DNA from: Desulfuromonas sp. DDH964
Lineage (GTDB): Bacteria > Desulfobacterota > Desulfuromonadia > Desulfuromonadales > DDH964
Direction: 5' to 3'
Assembly (NCBI RefSeq): GCF_001611275.1
Contig: NZ_CP015080.1
Coordinates: forward strand, 2,542,001 to 2,606,000
DNA length: 64,000 bases
Below the pieces are notes generated by a model. The model made no database searches. It worked only from the letters and a program-made list of their open reading frames with translations, and was not told the origin of the DNA. A program made the translations under genes and the position numbers. This document shows positions 57,452 to 64,000 of the stretch, one piece after another. The stretch's first letter is position 1. Every line of letters begins with the position of its first letter.

Positions 57452-58770
57452 TCCTTGTCGTCGGTCGATTTGGCCGCCAGGTCTGCTTTGGCAACTTCGC
57501 TGATCTGTGCCCCGGCCAGCAGGAACTCGATCACCTTCTCTTCACCCATCTGCAGCAGCAGGCCGCGGCGGGCGTCTTCGTTGCCGTAATGGCGCTTGAC
57601 GGCATCGATTGGCGCGTTGGACATGGCGGCAATCTGCTCGAGTTTGCCGTCGATCTCGCTCTCCTCGACCTGCAATCCCTCCTGGCGGCCGATCGCCTCC
57701 AGGATCAGGGTCCCCTGCACCTGCTTGACCGCCGTGTCGCGGTACATGGCGCGGAAAGACTCTTCGTTCATGCCAAGCATCTCCAGGCTCATCCCCTGGG
57801 ACTGCATGCGGGAACGGATGTTGGCGAGCATGTAATCGAGCTGGCCGGAGACCATGGTCTCGGGGGCCTCGACCGGGTTCGCCGCGATCAGGGCTTCCAT
57901 CAGGCGTTCACGCAGGTCACCGTCGATCCGGTTCCGCTCCTGGGTGAGGTAGTTCTCTTCGAGACGCGCGCGCAGCTCGGCGACGGAATCGAGTCCGAAC
58001 CCCTTGGCAAACTCGTCATCGAGAGCGGGCAGTTCCTTCTCCTTGATCTCGTGCAGACGCACCTTGAAGGTGACCTCCTGGCCGGCGAGTTCCTCGTTGC
58101 CGTAGTCGGCGGGGAAGGTGACCTGAATCTCCTTCTCCTCCTCCCGTTTCATCCCTTCGAGCTGCTCTTCGAAGCCGGGGATGAAGCTCCCCGAACCGAG
58201 CTCGAGCTGGTGCCCTTCCGCCTTCCCCCCTTCAAAGGCCTCCCCCTTGAGGAAACCTTCGAAATCGATGACGACAAAATCGCCCTTGCGCGCCTTCTTG
58301 CGAGTGGAAACCACCATCTCGGCCCGGGAGGCCCGCATCTCCTCGATGCGCTTGTCGGTCACCTCGGGATCGGCCTCGAACCGCTCCTTTTCGAGCTTGA
58401 GCCCGGTGTAGTCCTTGGCGGTGAATTCCGGCTTGACCTCGACATGGGCCTCGTAGGTAAAAGGCTGCCCTTTTGCGATCACACCACTGTCGACGATTTC
58501 CGGATCGGCGATGGCCAGAATCTTGTGCTCGAACAGGGCCTTGAAGTAGGAATCATTGATCAGCCGGCTGAGTACCTGCTCTTCCATCTGCGGCGCAAAC
58601 TGCCGTTCGAGGATAGCCCGCGGAACCTTGCCGGGGCGAAATCCGGGAAGCTTGGCCGACTTGCCAATCTTGCTGTAGGCCTTGTCGATCTCTGCCGCCA
58701 CATGGTCGGCAGGGAGCTCGAAGGAAAGTTTCTTCCGGACGCTGCTGATCTCTTCTATCTTGACGTTCAT
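57448..58770 (-). CDS. tig: Trigger factor (ribosome-bound chaperone/PPIase)
   Basis: The protein has 440 residues. The ribosome-binding domain contains [15 protein letters not shown] (the GFRxGKxP signature). An FKBP-type PPIase domain ([40 protein letters not shown]) and a helical C-terminal arm follow. It receives nascent chains at the exit tunnel. The start [14 protein letters not shown] at 58770 is preferred over an in-frame upstream ATG at 58812 because family homology begins there. Confidence 0.96.
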   Translation of the reverse strand: MNVKIEEISSVRKKLSFELPADHVAAEIDKAYSKIGKSAKLPGFRPGKVPRAILERQFAPQMEEQVLSRLINDSYFKALFEHKILAIADPEIVDSGVIAKGQPFTYEAHVEVKPEFTAKDYTGLKLEKERFEADPEVTDKRIEEMRASRAEMVVSTRKKARKGDFVVIDFEGFLKGEAFEGGKAEGHQLELGSGSFIPGFEEQLEGMKREEEKEIQVTFPADYGNEELAGQEVTFKVRLHEIKEKELPALDDEFAKGFGLDSVAELRARLEENYLTQERNRIDGDLRERLMEALIAANPVEAPETMVSGQLDYMLANIRSRMQSQGMSLEMLGMNEESFRAMYRDTAVKQVQGTLILEAIGRQEGLQVEESEIDGKLEQIAAMSNAPIDAVKRHYGNEDARRGLLLQMGEEKVIEFLLAGAQISEVAKADLAAKSTDDKE

Positions 58771-58879
58771 CTGATTTTCCTCACCTTGGATTGAAGCTGT
58801 GAAAAAGGGCAAAGGGGCCTGATGGCCAACCGGTCGGATGCGTGGGCGCGGCCAGGATCCTTGCCGCGATTATTGAGGT

Positions 58880-58962
58880 TGGTGCGAGAGGGGGGAGTCG
58901 AACCCCCACGGTTGCCCGCTGGATCCTAAGTCCAGTGCGTCTGCCAGTTCCGCCACTCTCGC
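58880..58962 (-). tRNA. tRNA-Leu (TAG)
   Basis: 83 bases with CCA. Acceptor GCGAGAG pairs with CTCTCGC. The anticodon loop CTTAGGA carries TAG and a variable arm is present, as in class II tRNAs. Last of four tRNAs upstream of tig. Confidence 0.95.
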
Positions 58963-59135
58963 ACGGAATTTTCCAACGACGCGGTCAGGCCAACCGGCAC
59001 TCGGGAAGGTTTCCCGGCGGGTGCGCCTGTCTGCCGATGGGAAAATAGAGAAGCCCGCCCTTTTTTGCCGACTTACCTGTGGCCCGGAAAGCCACAAATC
59101 TCAGGCACGGAAAAGGCGGGCCAGTCCAATCTAAA

Positions 59136-59212
59136 TGGGGTGAGTGAAGGGGATCGAACCCTCGACAACTGGAGCCACAATCCAGTGCTCTACCAACTGA
59201 GCTACACCCACC
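59136..59212 (-). tRNA. tRNA-His (GTG)
   Basis: 77 bases with CCA, including the extra 5' G(-1) opposite C73 that marks histidine tRNA. The anticodon loop TTGTGGC carries GTG. Confidence 0.96.
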
Positions 59213-59289
59213 ACAAAACGGAGCCAATACTAGCCAAGCAACTGGCCATTTGTCAACGGGAATCTTGGGTTTTCCCGACACGGCTGAAA

Positions 59290-59366
59290 TGGCGCGCCAG
59301 GAAGGATTCGAACCCTCGGCCAACGGCTTAGAAGGCCGCTGCTCTTTCCAACTGAGCTACTGGCGC
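59290..59366 (-). tRNA. tRNA-Arg (TCT)
   Basis: 77 bases with CCA. Acceptor GCGCCAG pairs with CTGGCGC, and the anticodon loop CTTCTAA carries TCT (reads AGA/AGG). Confidence 0.96.
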
Positions 59367-59370
59367 GGAA

Positions 59371-59447
59371 TGGTCGGGGCGACTGGATTCGAACCAGCGG
59401 CCCCCTGCTCCCAAGGCAGGTGCGCTACCAGGCTGCGCTACGCCCCG
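59371..59447 (-). tRNA. tRNA-Pro (TGG)
   Basis: 77 bases with CCA. Acceptor CGGGGCG pairs with CGCCCCG, and the anticodon loop CTTGGGA carries TGG. Only four bases separate it from tRNA-Arg. Confidence 0.96.
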
Positions 59448-59459
59448 ACAAGAGGGAGA

Positions 59460-59488
59460 TTACTAACACACCCCCGTACTTTCTGCAA
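59460..59488 (-). promoter_or_regulatory. Candidate promoter of the tRNA-Pro/Arg/His/Leu cluster
   Basis: The minus strand reads TTGCAG, a 17-base gap and TAGTAA, ending 12 bases before tRNA-Pro. The -35 is good and the -10 is weak. Confidence 0.45.
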
Positions 59489-59606
59489 CCCCAAAATCGG
59501 CCTTCATGGCCTGCCGACTCTCCGCCCGGCTCCACAATCGACCTGCAACCCTTCAATCAGCCAGCGACCTGGGCATCATGTCGCCCGTGAGGGTGCGACT
59601 TTGGCC

Positions 59607-59634
59607 GTGACATTCCCTTCCGGTCGGTTAAACT
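59607..59634 (+). promoter_or_regulatory. Candidate promoter of the PreP-like gene
   Basis: GTGACA, a 16-base spacer and TAAACT, about 38 bases before the ATG at 59672. Confidence 0.5.
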
Positions 59635-59671
59635 TACGACCTGACAAATTAACCTTGGGAGTTGCCTGCCA

Positions 59672-62629
59672 ATGACTGAAACCACCCCCGCGCCCGGTCC
59701 CTTCGGCTACGGATTCGAAACTGTTCGACAGATCGAACTGCCGGAACTCAATGCCACCTTCATCCAGCTGCGCCACCCGGCGAGCGGCGCCCGCTATGTC
59801 CACCTCGCCACTGCCGATCCCAACAACCTCTTTGCCGTCACCTTCCGCACTCCACCCGCCGATTCGACCGGCGTCGCCCACATCTTGGAGCACACCGTCC
59901 TTTGCGGGTCAGAGCGCTTTCCGGTGCGCGATCCTTTCTTCACCATGCTCAAGCGCAGCCTCAATACCTTCATGAACGCCATGACCGCCAGCGACTGGAC
60001 CTCCTACCCCTTTGCCAGCCAGAATCGCAAGGACTTCTACAACCTGATGGAGGTCTACCTCGACGCCGCCTTCTTCCCCCTGCTGCGGGAGCGCGACTTC
60101 CGCCAGGAGGGGCACCGGCTCGAATTTCTCGACCCGACCGACCCGGCCTCCCCCCTGACCTACAAGGGAGTGGTCTACAACGAGATGAAGGGGGCGATGG
60201 CGTCCCCTTCATCGCTCCTGTCGCGACGGCTAAGTCGCGCCCTTTACCCGACCACCTGCTACCGGCACAATTCAGGCGGCGAGCCGGAAGAGATCCCCGC
60301 GCTGACCTGGGAAGGACTGCGCGCCTTTCATCGCGACTACTACCAGCCCGGCAATGCCTGGTTCTTCAGCTACGGCAACCTGCCGCTGCAGGAGCACCTG
60401 CGGGTCGTCGAGGCGAGAGTGCTGCGCCATACCCTGCCGCGCCAGGTCGACAGTGCAGTCCCGCCCGAGACCGGGCTCACCGCGCCGCGCCGGGTGGAGG
60501 AGTTCTATCCCCTCGATGCCGCCGAGGCGCTGACGGCCAAGACCATGATCCAGGTCGGCTGGCTGGCCGGAGATGTCAATGACAGCTTCGAGCGCCTCGC
60601 CCTGGGCCTGCTCGCGACCCTCCTCCTCGGCAACCCGGCGGCACCGCTCTACAAGGCGCTGCTCGACTCGGGTCTCGGCGGCAACCTCGCTCCCGGGGGG
60701 GGCTTCCACGACGAAAACCGCACCACCTATTTCGCCGCCGGCCTGCAGGCGAGCGAACCGGAGCACAGCGCCAGGGTCGAGGCCCTGATCTTCGAAACCC
60801 TGGAACAGGTCGCAGAGACCGGCTTCTCGGCAGAGCGCATCGAAGCGGCCATTCATCGCCTCGAATTCGGTCATCGCGAGGTCTCCGGCGACCACTACCC
60901 CTACCCCCTCGCCCTGCTGATGCGGATGCTCGGTCCCTGGCTCCATGCCGACGACCCCCTCTCACCGCTGCAGCTCGATGCCAATCTCGCCCGGCTGCGC
61001 CAGGAGCTGGCCGCCGGCCCCTTCTTCCAGCAGCTGATTCGCCGCCGGCTTCTCGACAACCCGCAACGGGTCACCCTGACCCTGCGCCCCGACCACCAGC
61101 TGCAGCAGCGCCAGGAAGCAGAAACCAGCGCCCGGCTGCAGACGGTCGGCGCCACCCTCACTCCCGCCGAGCGGGAGGCGATCAAGCGCGCCGCCGAGGA
61201 ACTGCAGCAGGCCCAGGAAGCGGCCGAGGATCTCTCCTGCCTGCCCGGCCTCGGTCGCCAGGATATCCCGCCGTCCGAAGCTGCGGTGCCGGTAACGCAG
61301 CAGAGCCTTGCACAAGGTGCGGTCCACCTCTTCCCGCAGCCGACCAACGGCATCGGTTATCTCCACGCCCACATGCCGGTCGCCCTGGTCCCGCCCCGGC
61401 TGCTGCCGCTCATCCCCTTCTACTGCACCCTCCTCACCCAGGTCGGCGCCGCTGGCAGGAGTTACCTCGAAATGGCGGAACGGATCGAGGCCGCCACCGG
61501 CGGAATCAGTATCAGCACCGACCTCCTCGAAGACCCGGCCGACCACCGCCAGCTGCAGGCCATTCTGAGCCTGCGCGGCAAAGCCCTGGAGCGCAACGCC
61601 GGCCCGCTCTTCGCCATTCTCAGCGATCTCAGCCGGGCTCCCGATTTTTCCGACCTCGCGCGGCTGCGCACCGTCTTCAACCAGCTGCGTACCAACCTCG
61701 ACAATTCAATTACCGGCTCCGGCCACAGCTACGCGGCCCGTGCCGCCGCAGCCCGCCTGACCCCCGGCGGCGCCCTGCGCGAAGGCTGGGCCGGCCTCAC
61801 CCAGGTTCGGCAGGCAAGGCGCCTCGCCGCCCTGGAACCGGCCGCGCTGCAGGAGGTGGCGACAAACCTGCAGGAACTGGCCGGCATCCTCTTTGGCCGC
61901 GCCACCCTCACCTGCGGCTTGACCGGCGAGGAGGAGCAGCTGCCGACCTTCTCCCGGCAGCTTGCCGGCTACCTTGAATCTCTGCCGGCCGGCACCGATA
62001 ACCGGCACCCGCTGCCAACCTTCGAGGGTGGCCGCGGAAGTTTCGGCTGGGCCACCTCGGTTCCGGTGAATTACGTCACCCGGGTCTTCCCCGGAGTCTC
62101 CTTCACGGCACCCGACACGGCCGCCCTGCTGGTCCTCGCCAAGCTACTGCGGACCGGCTACCTGCATCGCGAAATCCGCGAAAAGGGGGGCGCCTACGGC
62201 GGCATGGCAAGCTACGATGCGGAAGGGGGGCTGCTCTCTCTTCTCTCCTACCGCGATCCGCAGCTCGCCCGCACCCTGCGCGTCTTCGACGAGGCGGCGA
62301 ACTGGGCGGCCGGCGGCCACTTCGACACCCAGGGAATCGACGAAGCGGTCCTCGCCGTCTTCGGCGACCTTGACCGCCCCCTCGCCCCCGGCAGCCGCGG
62401 CGCCCGCGAGTTCGCCAATCTCCGCCAGGGGATGACCCTGGAATTGCGCCAGCAGTTGCGGCAGCGGATCCTCGCCGTTGATCGCCAGCAGCTGATGGCG
62501 GCGGCGGAGAAATACCTGATCGCCGGACGCAGCGCAAGTGTGGTTTCGGTGATCGGCGGCGAAGAGGCGCTGCTCGCTGCGAACCGGGAGCTGGCCGCAG
62601 AAGAGCAGTTGGAGGTGGAGCGGATATAA
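59672..62629 (+). CDS. PreP-like M16C metallopeptidase
   Basis: The protein has 985 residues, the full length of presequence-protease-type enzymes. The inverted zinc motif HxxEH is seen in GVAHILEHTVLCGSERFPVR, followed by family segments SLNTFMNAMTASDWTSYPFA and LTYKGVVYNEMKGAMASPSS. The four M16 domains are joined in one chain, the last showing a substrate-binding Arg/Tyr region (REIREKGGAYGGMASYDAEG). It degrades short peptides in a closed chamber. No signal peptide is visible, so it is probably cytoplasmic. Confidence 0.94.
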   Translation: MTETTPAPGPFGYGFETVRQIELPELNATFIQLRHPASGARYVHLATADPNNLFAVTFRTPPADSTGVAHILEHTVLCGSERFPVRDPFFTMLKRSLNTFMNAMTASDWTSYPFASQNRKDFYNLMEVYLDAAFFPLLRERDFRQEGHRLEFLDPTDPASPLTYKGVVYNEMKGAMASPSSLLSRRLSRALYPTTCYRHNSGGEPEEIPALTWEGLRAFHRDYYQPGNAWFFSYGNLPLQEHLRVVEARVLRHTLPRQVDSAVPPETGLTAPRRVEEFYPLDAAEALTAKTMIQVGWLAGDVNDSFERLALGLLATLLLGNPAAPLYKALLDSGLGGNLAPGGGFHDENRTTYFAAGLQASEPEHSARVEALIFETLEQVAETGFSAERIEAAIHRLEFGHREVSGDHYPYPLALLMRMLGPWLHADDPLSPLQLDANLARLRQELAAGPFFQQLIRRRLLDNPQRVTLTLRPDHQLQQRQEAETSARLQTVGATLTPAEREAIKRAAEELQQAQEAAEDLSCLPGLGRQDIPPSEAAVPVTQQSLAQGAVHLFPQPTNGIGYLHAHMPVALVPPRLLPLIPFYCTLLTQVGAAGRSYLEMAERIEAATGGISISTDLLEDPADHRQLQAILSLRGKALERNAGPLFAILSDLSRAPDFSDLARLRTVFNQLRTNLDNSITGSGHSYAARAAAARLTPGGALREGWAGLTQVRQARRLAALEPAALQEVATNLQELAGILFGRATLTCGLTGEEEQLPTFSRQLAGYLESLPAGTDNRHPLPTFEGGRGSFGWATSVPVNYVTRVFPGVSFTAPDTAALLVLAKLLRTGYLHREIREKGGAYGGMASYDAEGGLLSLLSYRDPQLARTLRVFDEAANWAAGGHFDTQGIDEAVLAVFGDLDRPLAPGSRGAREFANLRQGMTLELRQQLRQRILAVDRQQLMAAAEKYLIAGRSASVVSVIGGEEALLAANRELAAEEQLEVERI

Positions 62630-62655
62630 ACAAAAAGGCGGGAAGGTGGGTATTG

Positions 62656-63072
62656 ATGCTGGCTGGACTGCTGCTGACCGCCTGCGCCGGGGAGATCCCA
62701 CCGGGGCTTGGTCTCCAGAACGGGCGGCTCGCCGCCTGTCCCAAAAGCCCTAACTGCTTCGCCAGTCAGGAAGGTGATGCGGACCACCGGATCGCGCCGC
62801 TCAGCTACAGCGGCAGCCGTGCGGCGGCGCTGGAACGACTGGCGCAGGTAGTCGCCGCGCAGCCCCGCACCCGCATCGTCGCCCGCAGCGACGATTACCT
62901 GCATGCCGAGGCCCGTTCGCTGATCTTCCGTTTCGTCGACGACCTCGAGTTCTATCTCCCCGCCGACGAAAACCGGATCGAAATGCGCAGCGCCGCCCGC
63001 AGCGGCTGGTCCGACTTCGGCGTCAACCGCCGGCGGCTGGAGCAGATTCGCGACGCCTTTTCAGCCGATTAA
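62656..63072 (+). CDS. DUF1499 domain protein, probable lipoprotein
   Basis: The protein has 138 residues. MLAGLLLTAC looks like a short lipoprotein signal with Cys10, though it lacks positive charges; the frame upstream has no ATG. The DUF1499 body has LAACPKSPNCFASQEGD, DYLHAEARSLIFRFVDDLEF and the end RSGWSDFGVNRRRLEQIR. Function unknown. AAGGTGG precedes the ATG at 62656. It begins 26 bases after the PreP-like gene. Confidence 0.83.
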   Translation: MLAGLLLTACAGEIPPGLGLQNGRLAACPKSPNCFASQEGDADHRIAPLSYSGSRAAALERLAQVVAAQPRTRIVARSDDYLHAEARSLIFRFVDDLEFYLPADENRIEMRSAARSGWSDFGVNRRRLEQIRDAFSAD

Positions 63073-63119
63073 TTCGTTTCAACCGGGCAAAAACCCTGAA
63101 TAGGTTGTCCTTGACTGAA

Positions 63120-63145
63120 ATCCGTGTTCATCCGTGCAATCCGTG
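63120..63145. repeat. Three direct ATCCGTG heptamers
   Basis: ATCCGTG occurs at 63120-63126, 63130-63136 and 63139-63145 in the 167-base gap between the DUF1499 and thiamine-binding genes. Spacing is 10 and 9 bases. Nothing else is seen in this gap except a GGAGG site for the next gene. Confidence 0.7.
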
Positions 63146-63239
63146 TCCACATGACCTTGACTTCACTACCCTTTGGACATGGATCAAATCGGATTACCCG
63201 GATCAGGCCAATCGAAAAAGAAGTTGAGTTGGAGGTAGC

Positions 63240-63536
63240 ATGAACGTGATCATCGATCTCTGCATCGTCCCCCTCGGAGTCGGCGTTTCGGTCTCCCCCT
63301 ACATCGCCGCCTGTGAAAAAGTGATCCAGGAAGCCGGACTGAAACACAACCTGCATGCCTACGGGACCAACATCGAGGGGGAATGGGACACCGTCTTCGC
63401 CGCCGTCAAGCGCTGCCACGAGACGGTTCACGCCCTGGGCGCGCCGCGCATCACCACCACCCTCAAGGTCGGCACCCGTACCGATCGCACGCAGACGATG
63501 GAGGAGAAGATCCGCAGCGTCTGCGATAAGCTGTAG
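63240..63536 (+). CDS. MTH1187-family thiamine-binding protein
   Basis: The 98-residue protein has the family pattern DLCIVPLGVGVSVSPYIAAC, HAYGTNIEGEWDTVFAAVKR and a C-terminal TTTLKVGTRTDR. These small ferredoxin-like proteins form tetramers and bind thiamine or related compounds. A GGAGG box lies shortly before the ATG. Confidence 0.9.
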   Translation: MNVIIDLCIVPLGVGVSVSPYIAACEKVIQEAGLKHNLHAYGTNIEGEWDTVFAAVKRCHETVHALGAPRITTTLKVGTRTDRTQTMEEKIRSVCDKL

Positions 63537-63549
63537 GTCACGCCACTTC

Positions 63550-63975
63550 TTACTCGGCGCCAGCCTCTGCGCTCTTTTCCACGACCTGCTTGAGCCAGTT
63601 GATCTCTTCCGGCACAAACTGCTTGGCATGGTCGGTCCCGACATTCATCGCCAGGTGCAGCCCTTCGGTCGCCATCGCAATTGCCACGTAGCCGGGCATG
63701 GTGAGGCACTGCACCTCCTCCTCGGCCCAGGCGGTCACCCGCTCTTCTTCGTCAAACAACATCATGAAGTTGCTGCCGTCGGCTTCCATGATCAGCGGCA
63801 ACGCCTTCTCCGGATCAGCCTTTGGCCCAGTTGCACTGGACACGCCGCCACTCTCCTGGTCGAAAATCGGCACAAAAAAGTTGCTCTGGAGAAAAAGGCT
63901 GTAAAAGTGATGCCGATTCTCGAGACTTTCGGGGTCGTCATGGAGGCTTTTGAGGGCCTGGTCCAGAGGTGTCAT
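63550..63975 (-). CDS. SseB-family protein
   Basis: The 141-residue protein starts MTPLDQALKSLHDDPESLEN and contains FYSLFLQSNFFVPIFDQES, ALPLIMEADGSNFMMLFDEE and the later ALMATEGLHLAMNVG-like stretch AMATEGLHLAMNVGTDHAKQ. It matches the SseB N-terminal family, soluble proteins of unknown role. The name comes from enhanced serine sensitivity in E. coli, not type III secretion. It converges with the thiamine-binding gene across 13 bases. Confidence 0.82.
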   Translation of the reverse strand: MTPLDQALKSLHDDPESLENRHHFYSLFLQSNFFVPIFDQESGGVSSATGPKADPEKALPLIMEADGSNFMMLFDEEERVTAWAEEEVQCLTMPGYVAIAMATEGLHLAMNVGTDHAKQFVPEEINWLKQVVEKSAEAGAE

Positions 63976-64000
63976 CGTGTCAAACCTTTCGGAAAAATTG

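Noticed and set aside
63550..63975. Type III secretion component
   Set aside because: The SseB family name refers to serine sensitivity in E. coli; no other type III genes are present.

Overview
The window looks like a chromosome segment of a GC-rich deltaproteobacterium of the Desulfuromonadales/Geobacterales type. The indications are multiheme c-type cytochromes, a two-gene CcsA/ResB cytochrome c maturation system, a hybrid type II secretion/type IV pilus operon followed by ftsEX, and DUF4388/receiver-type signalling genes. I cannot name the species.

Layout. 1-9549 (minus): a six-gene operon of two transglutaminase-like proteins, two circularly permuted ATP-grasp proteins (one fused to an alpha-E domain), a free alpha-E protein and, cut by the window edge, an Anbu-type proteasome-like peptidase. 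9826-12925 (plus): a HAD phosphatase, three intrinsic terminators and a DUF255 thioredoxin-fold protein. 12915-15402 (minus): CBS-domain family II pyrophosphatase and a DUF3108 envelope protein. 15608-17076 (plus): ArsR regulator and an RlmI-like methyltransferase. 17157-20743 (minus): biotin operon bioW-bioF-bioH-bioC. 20917-22776 (plus): ccsA-resB. 22842-24787 (plus): a decayed DUF4388 gene, a receiver-GAF protein lacking the phosphoacceptor Asp, and a YqaA-type membrane protein. 24866-31789 (minus): xseA, M23 peptidase, xseB, ispA, dxs and a sensor histidine kinase. 31881-33269 (plus): a ParA-like ATPase with a long unassigned C-terminal part.

33263-47965 (minus): a run of 14 genes: gspF, gspE, pilM, pilN, pilO and pilP homologues, a secretin with a C-terminal cohesin-like domain, two GspG-like pseudopilins, ftsE, ftsX, a catalytically degenerate EnvC, a CtpA protease and a YibQ-like deacetylase. 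48077-52111 (minus): an octaheme-type cytochrome, a tetraheme cytochrome with an OmcE-like look, an NHL-repeat lipoprotein and a PpiC foldase; this could be an extracellular electron-transfer locus. 52289-58770 (minus): tRNA-Asp/Val/Asp, HU, lon, clpX, clpP and tig, the same order as the E. coli tig-clpP-clpX-lon-hupB-ppiD block. 58880-59447 (minus): tRNA-Leu, His, Arg and Pro. 59672-64000: PreP-like M16 peptidase, DUF1499 lipoprotein, thiamine-binding MTH1187-type protein and an SseB-family protein.

How the parts may work together (inference). The CcsA/ResB pair can mature the multiheme cytochromes, the atypical type II secretion system can export extracellular electron-transfer proteins, and the PpiC, EnvC, CtpA and YibQ proteins serve envelope folding and wall remodelling. 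The two best candidates for incompletely described biology are the Anbu/ATP-grasp/alpha-E/transglutaminase operon and the tetraheme/octaheme/NHL/PpiC locus beside the secretin-cohesin secretion operon.
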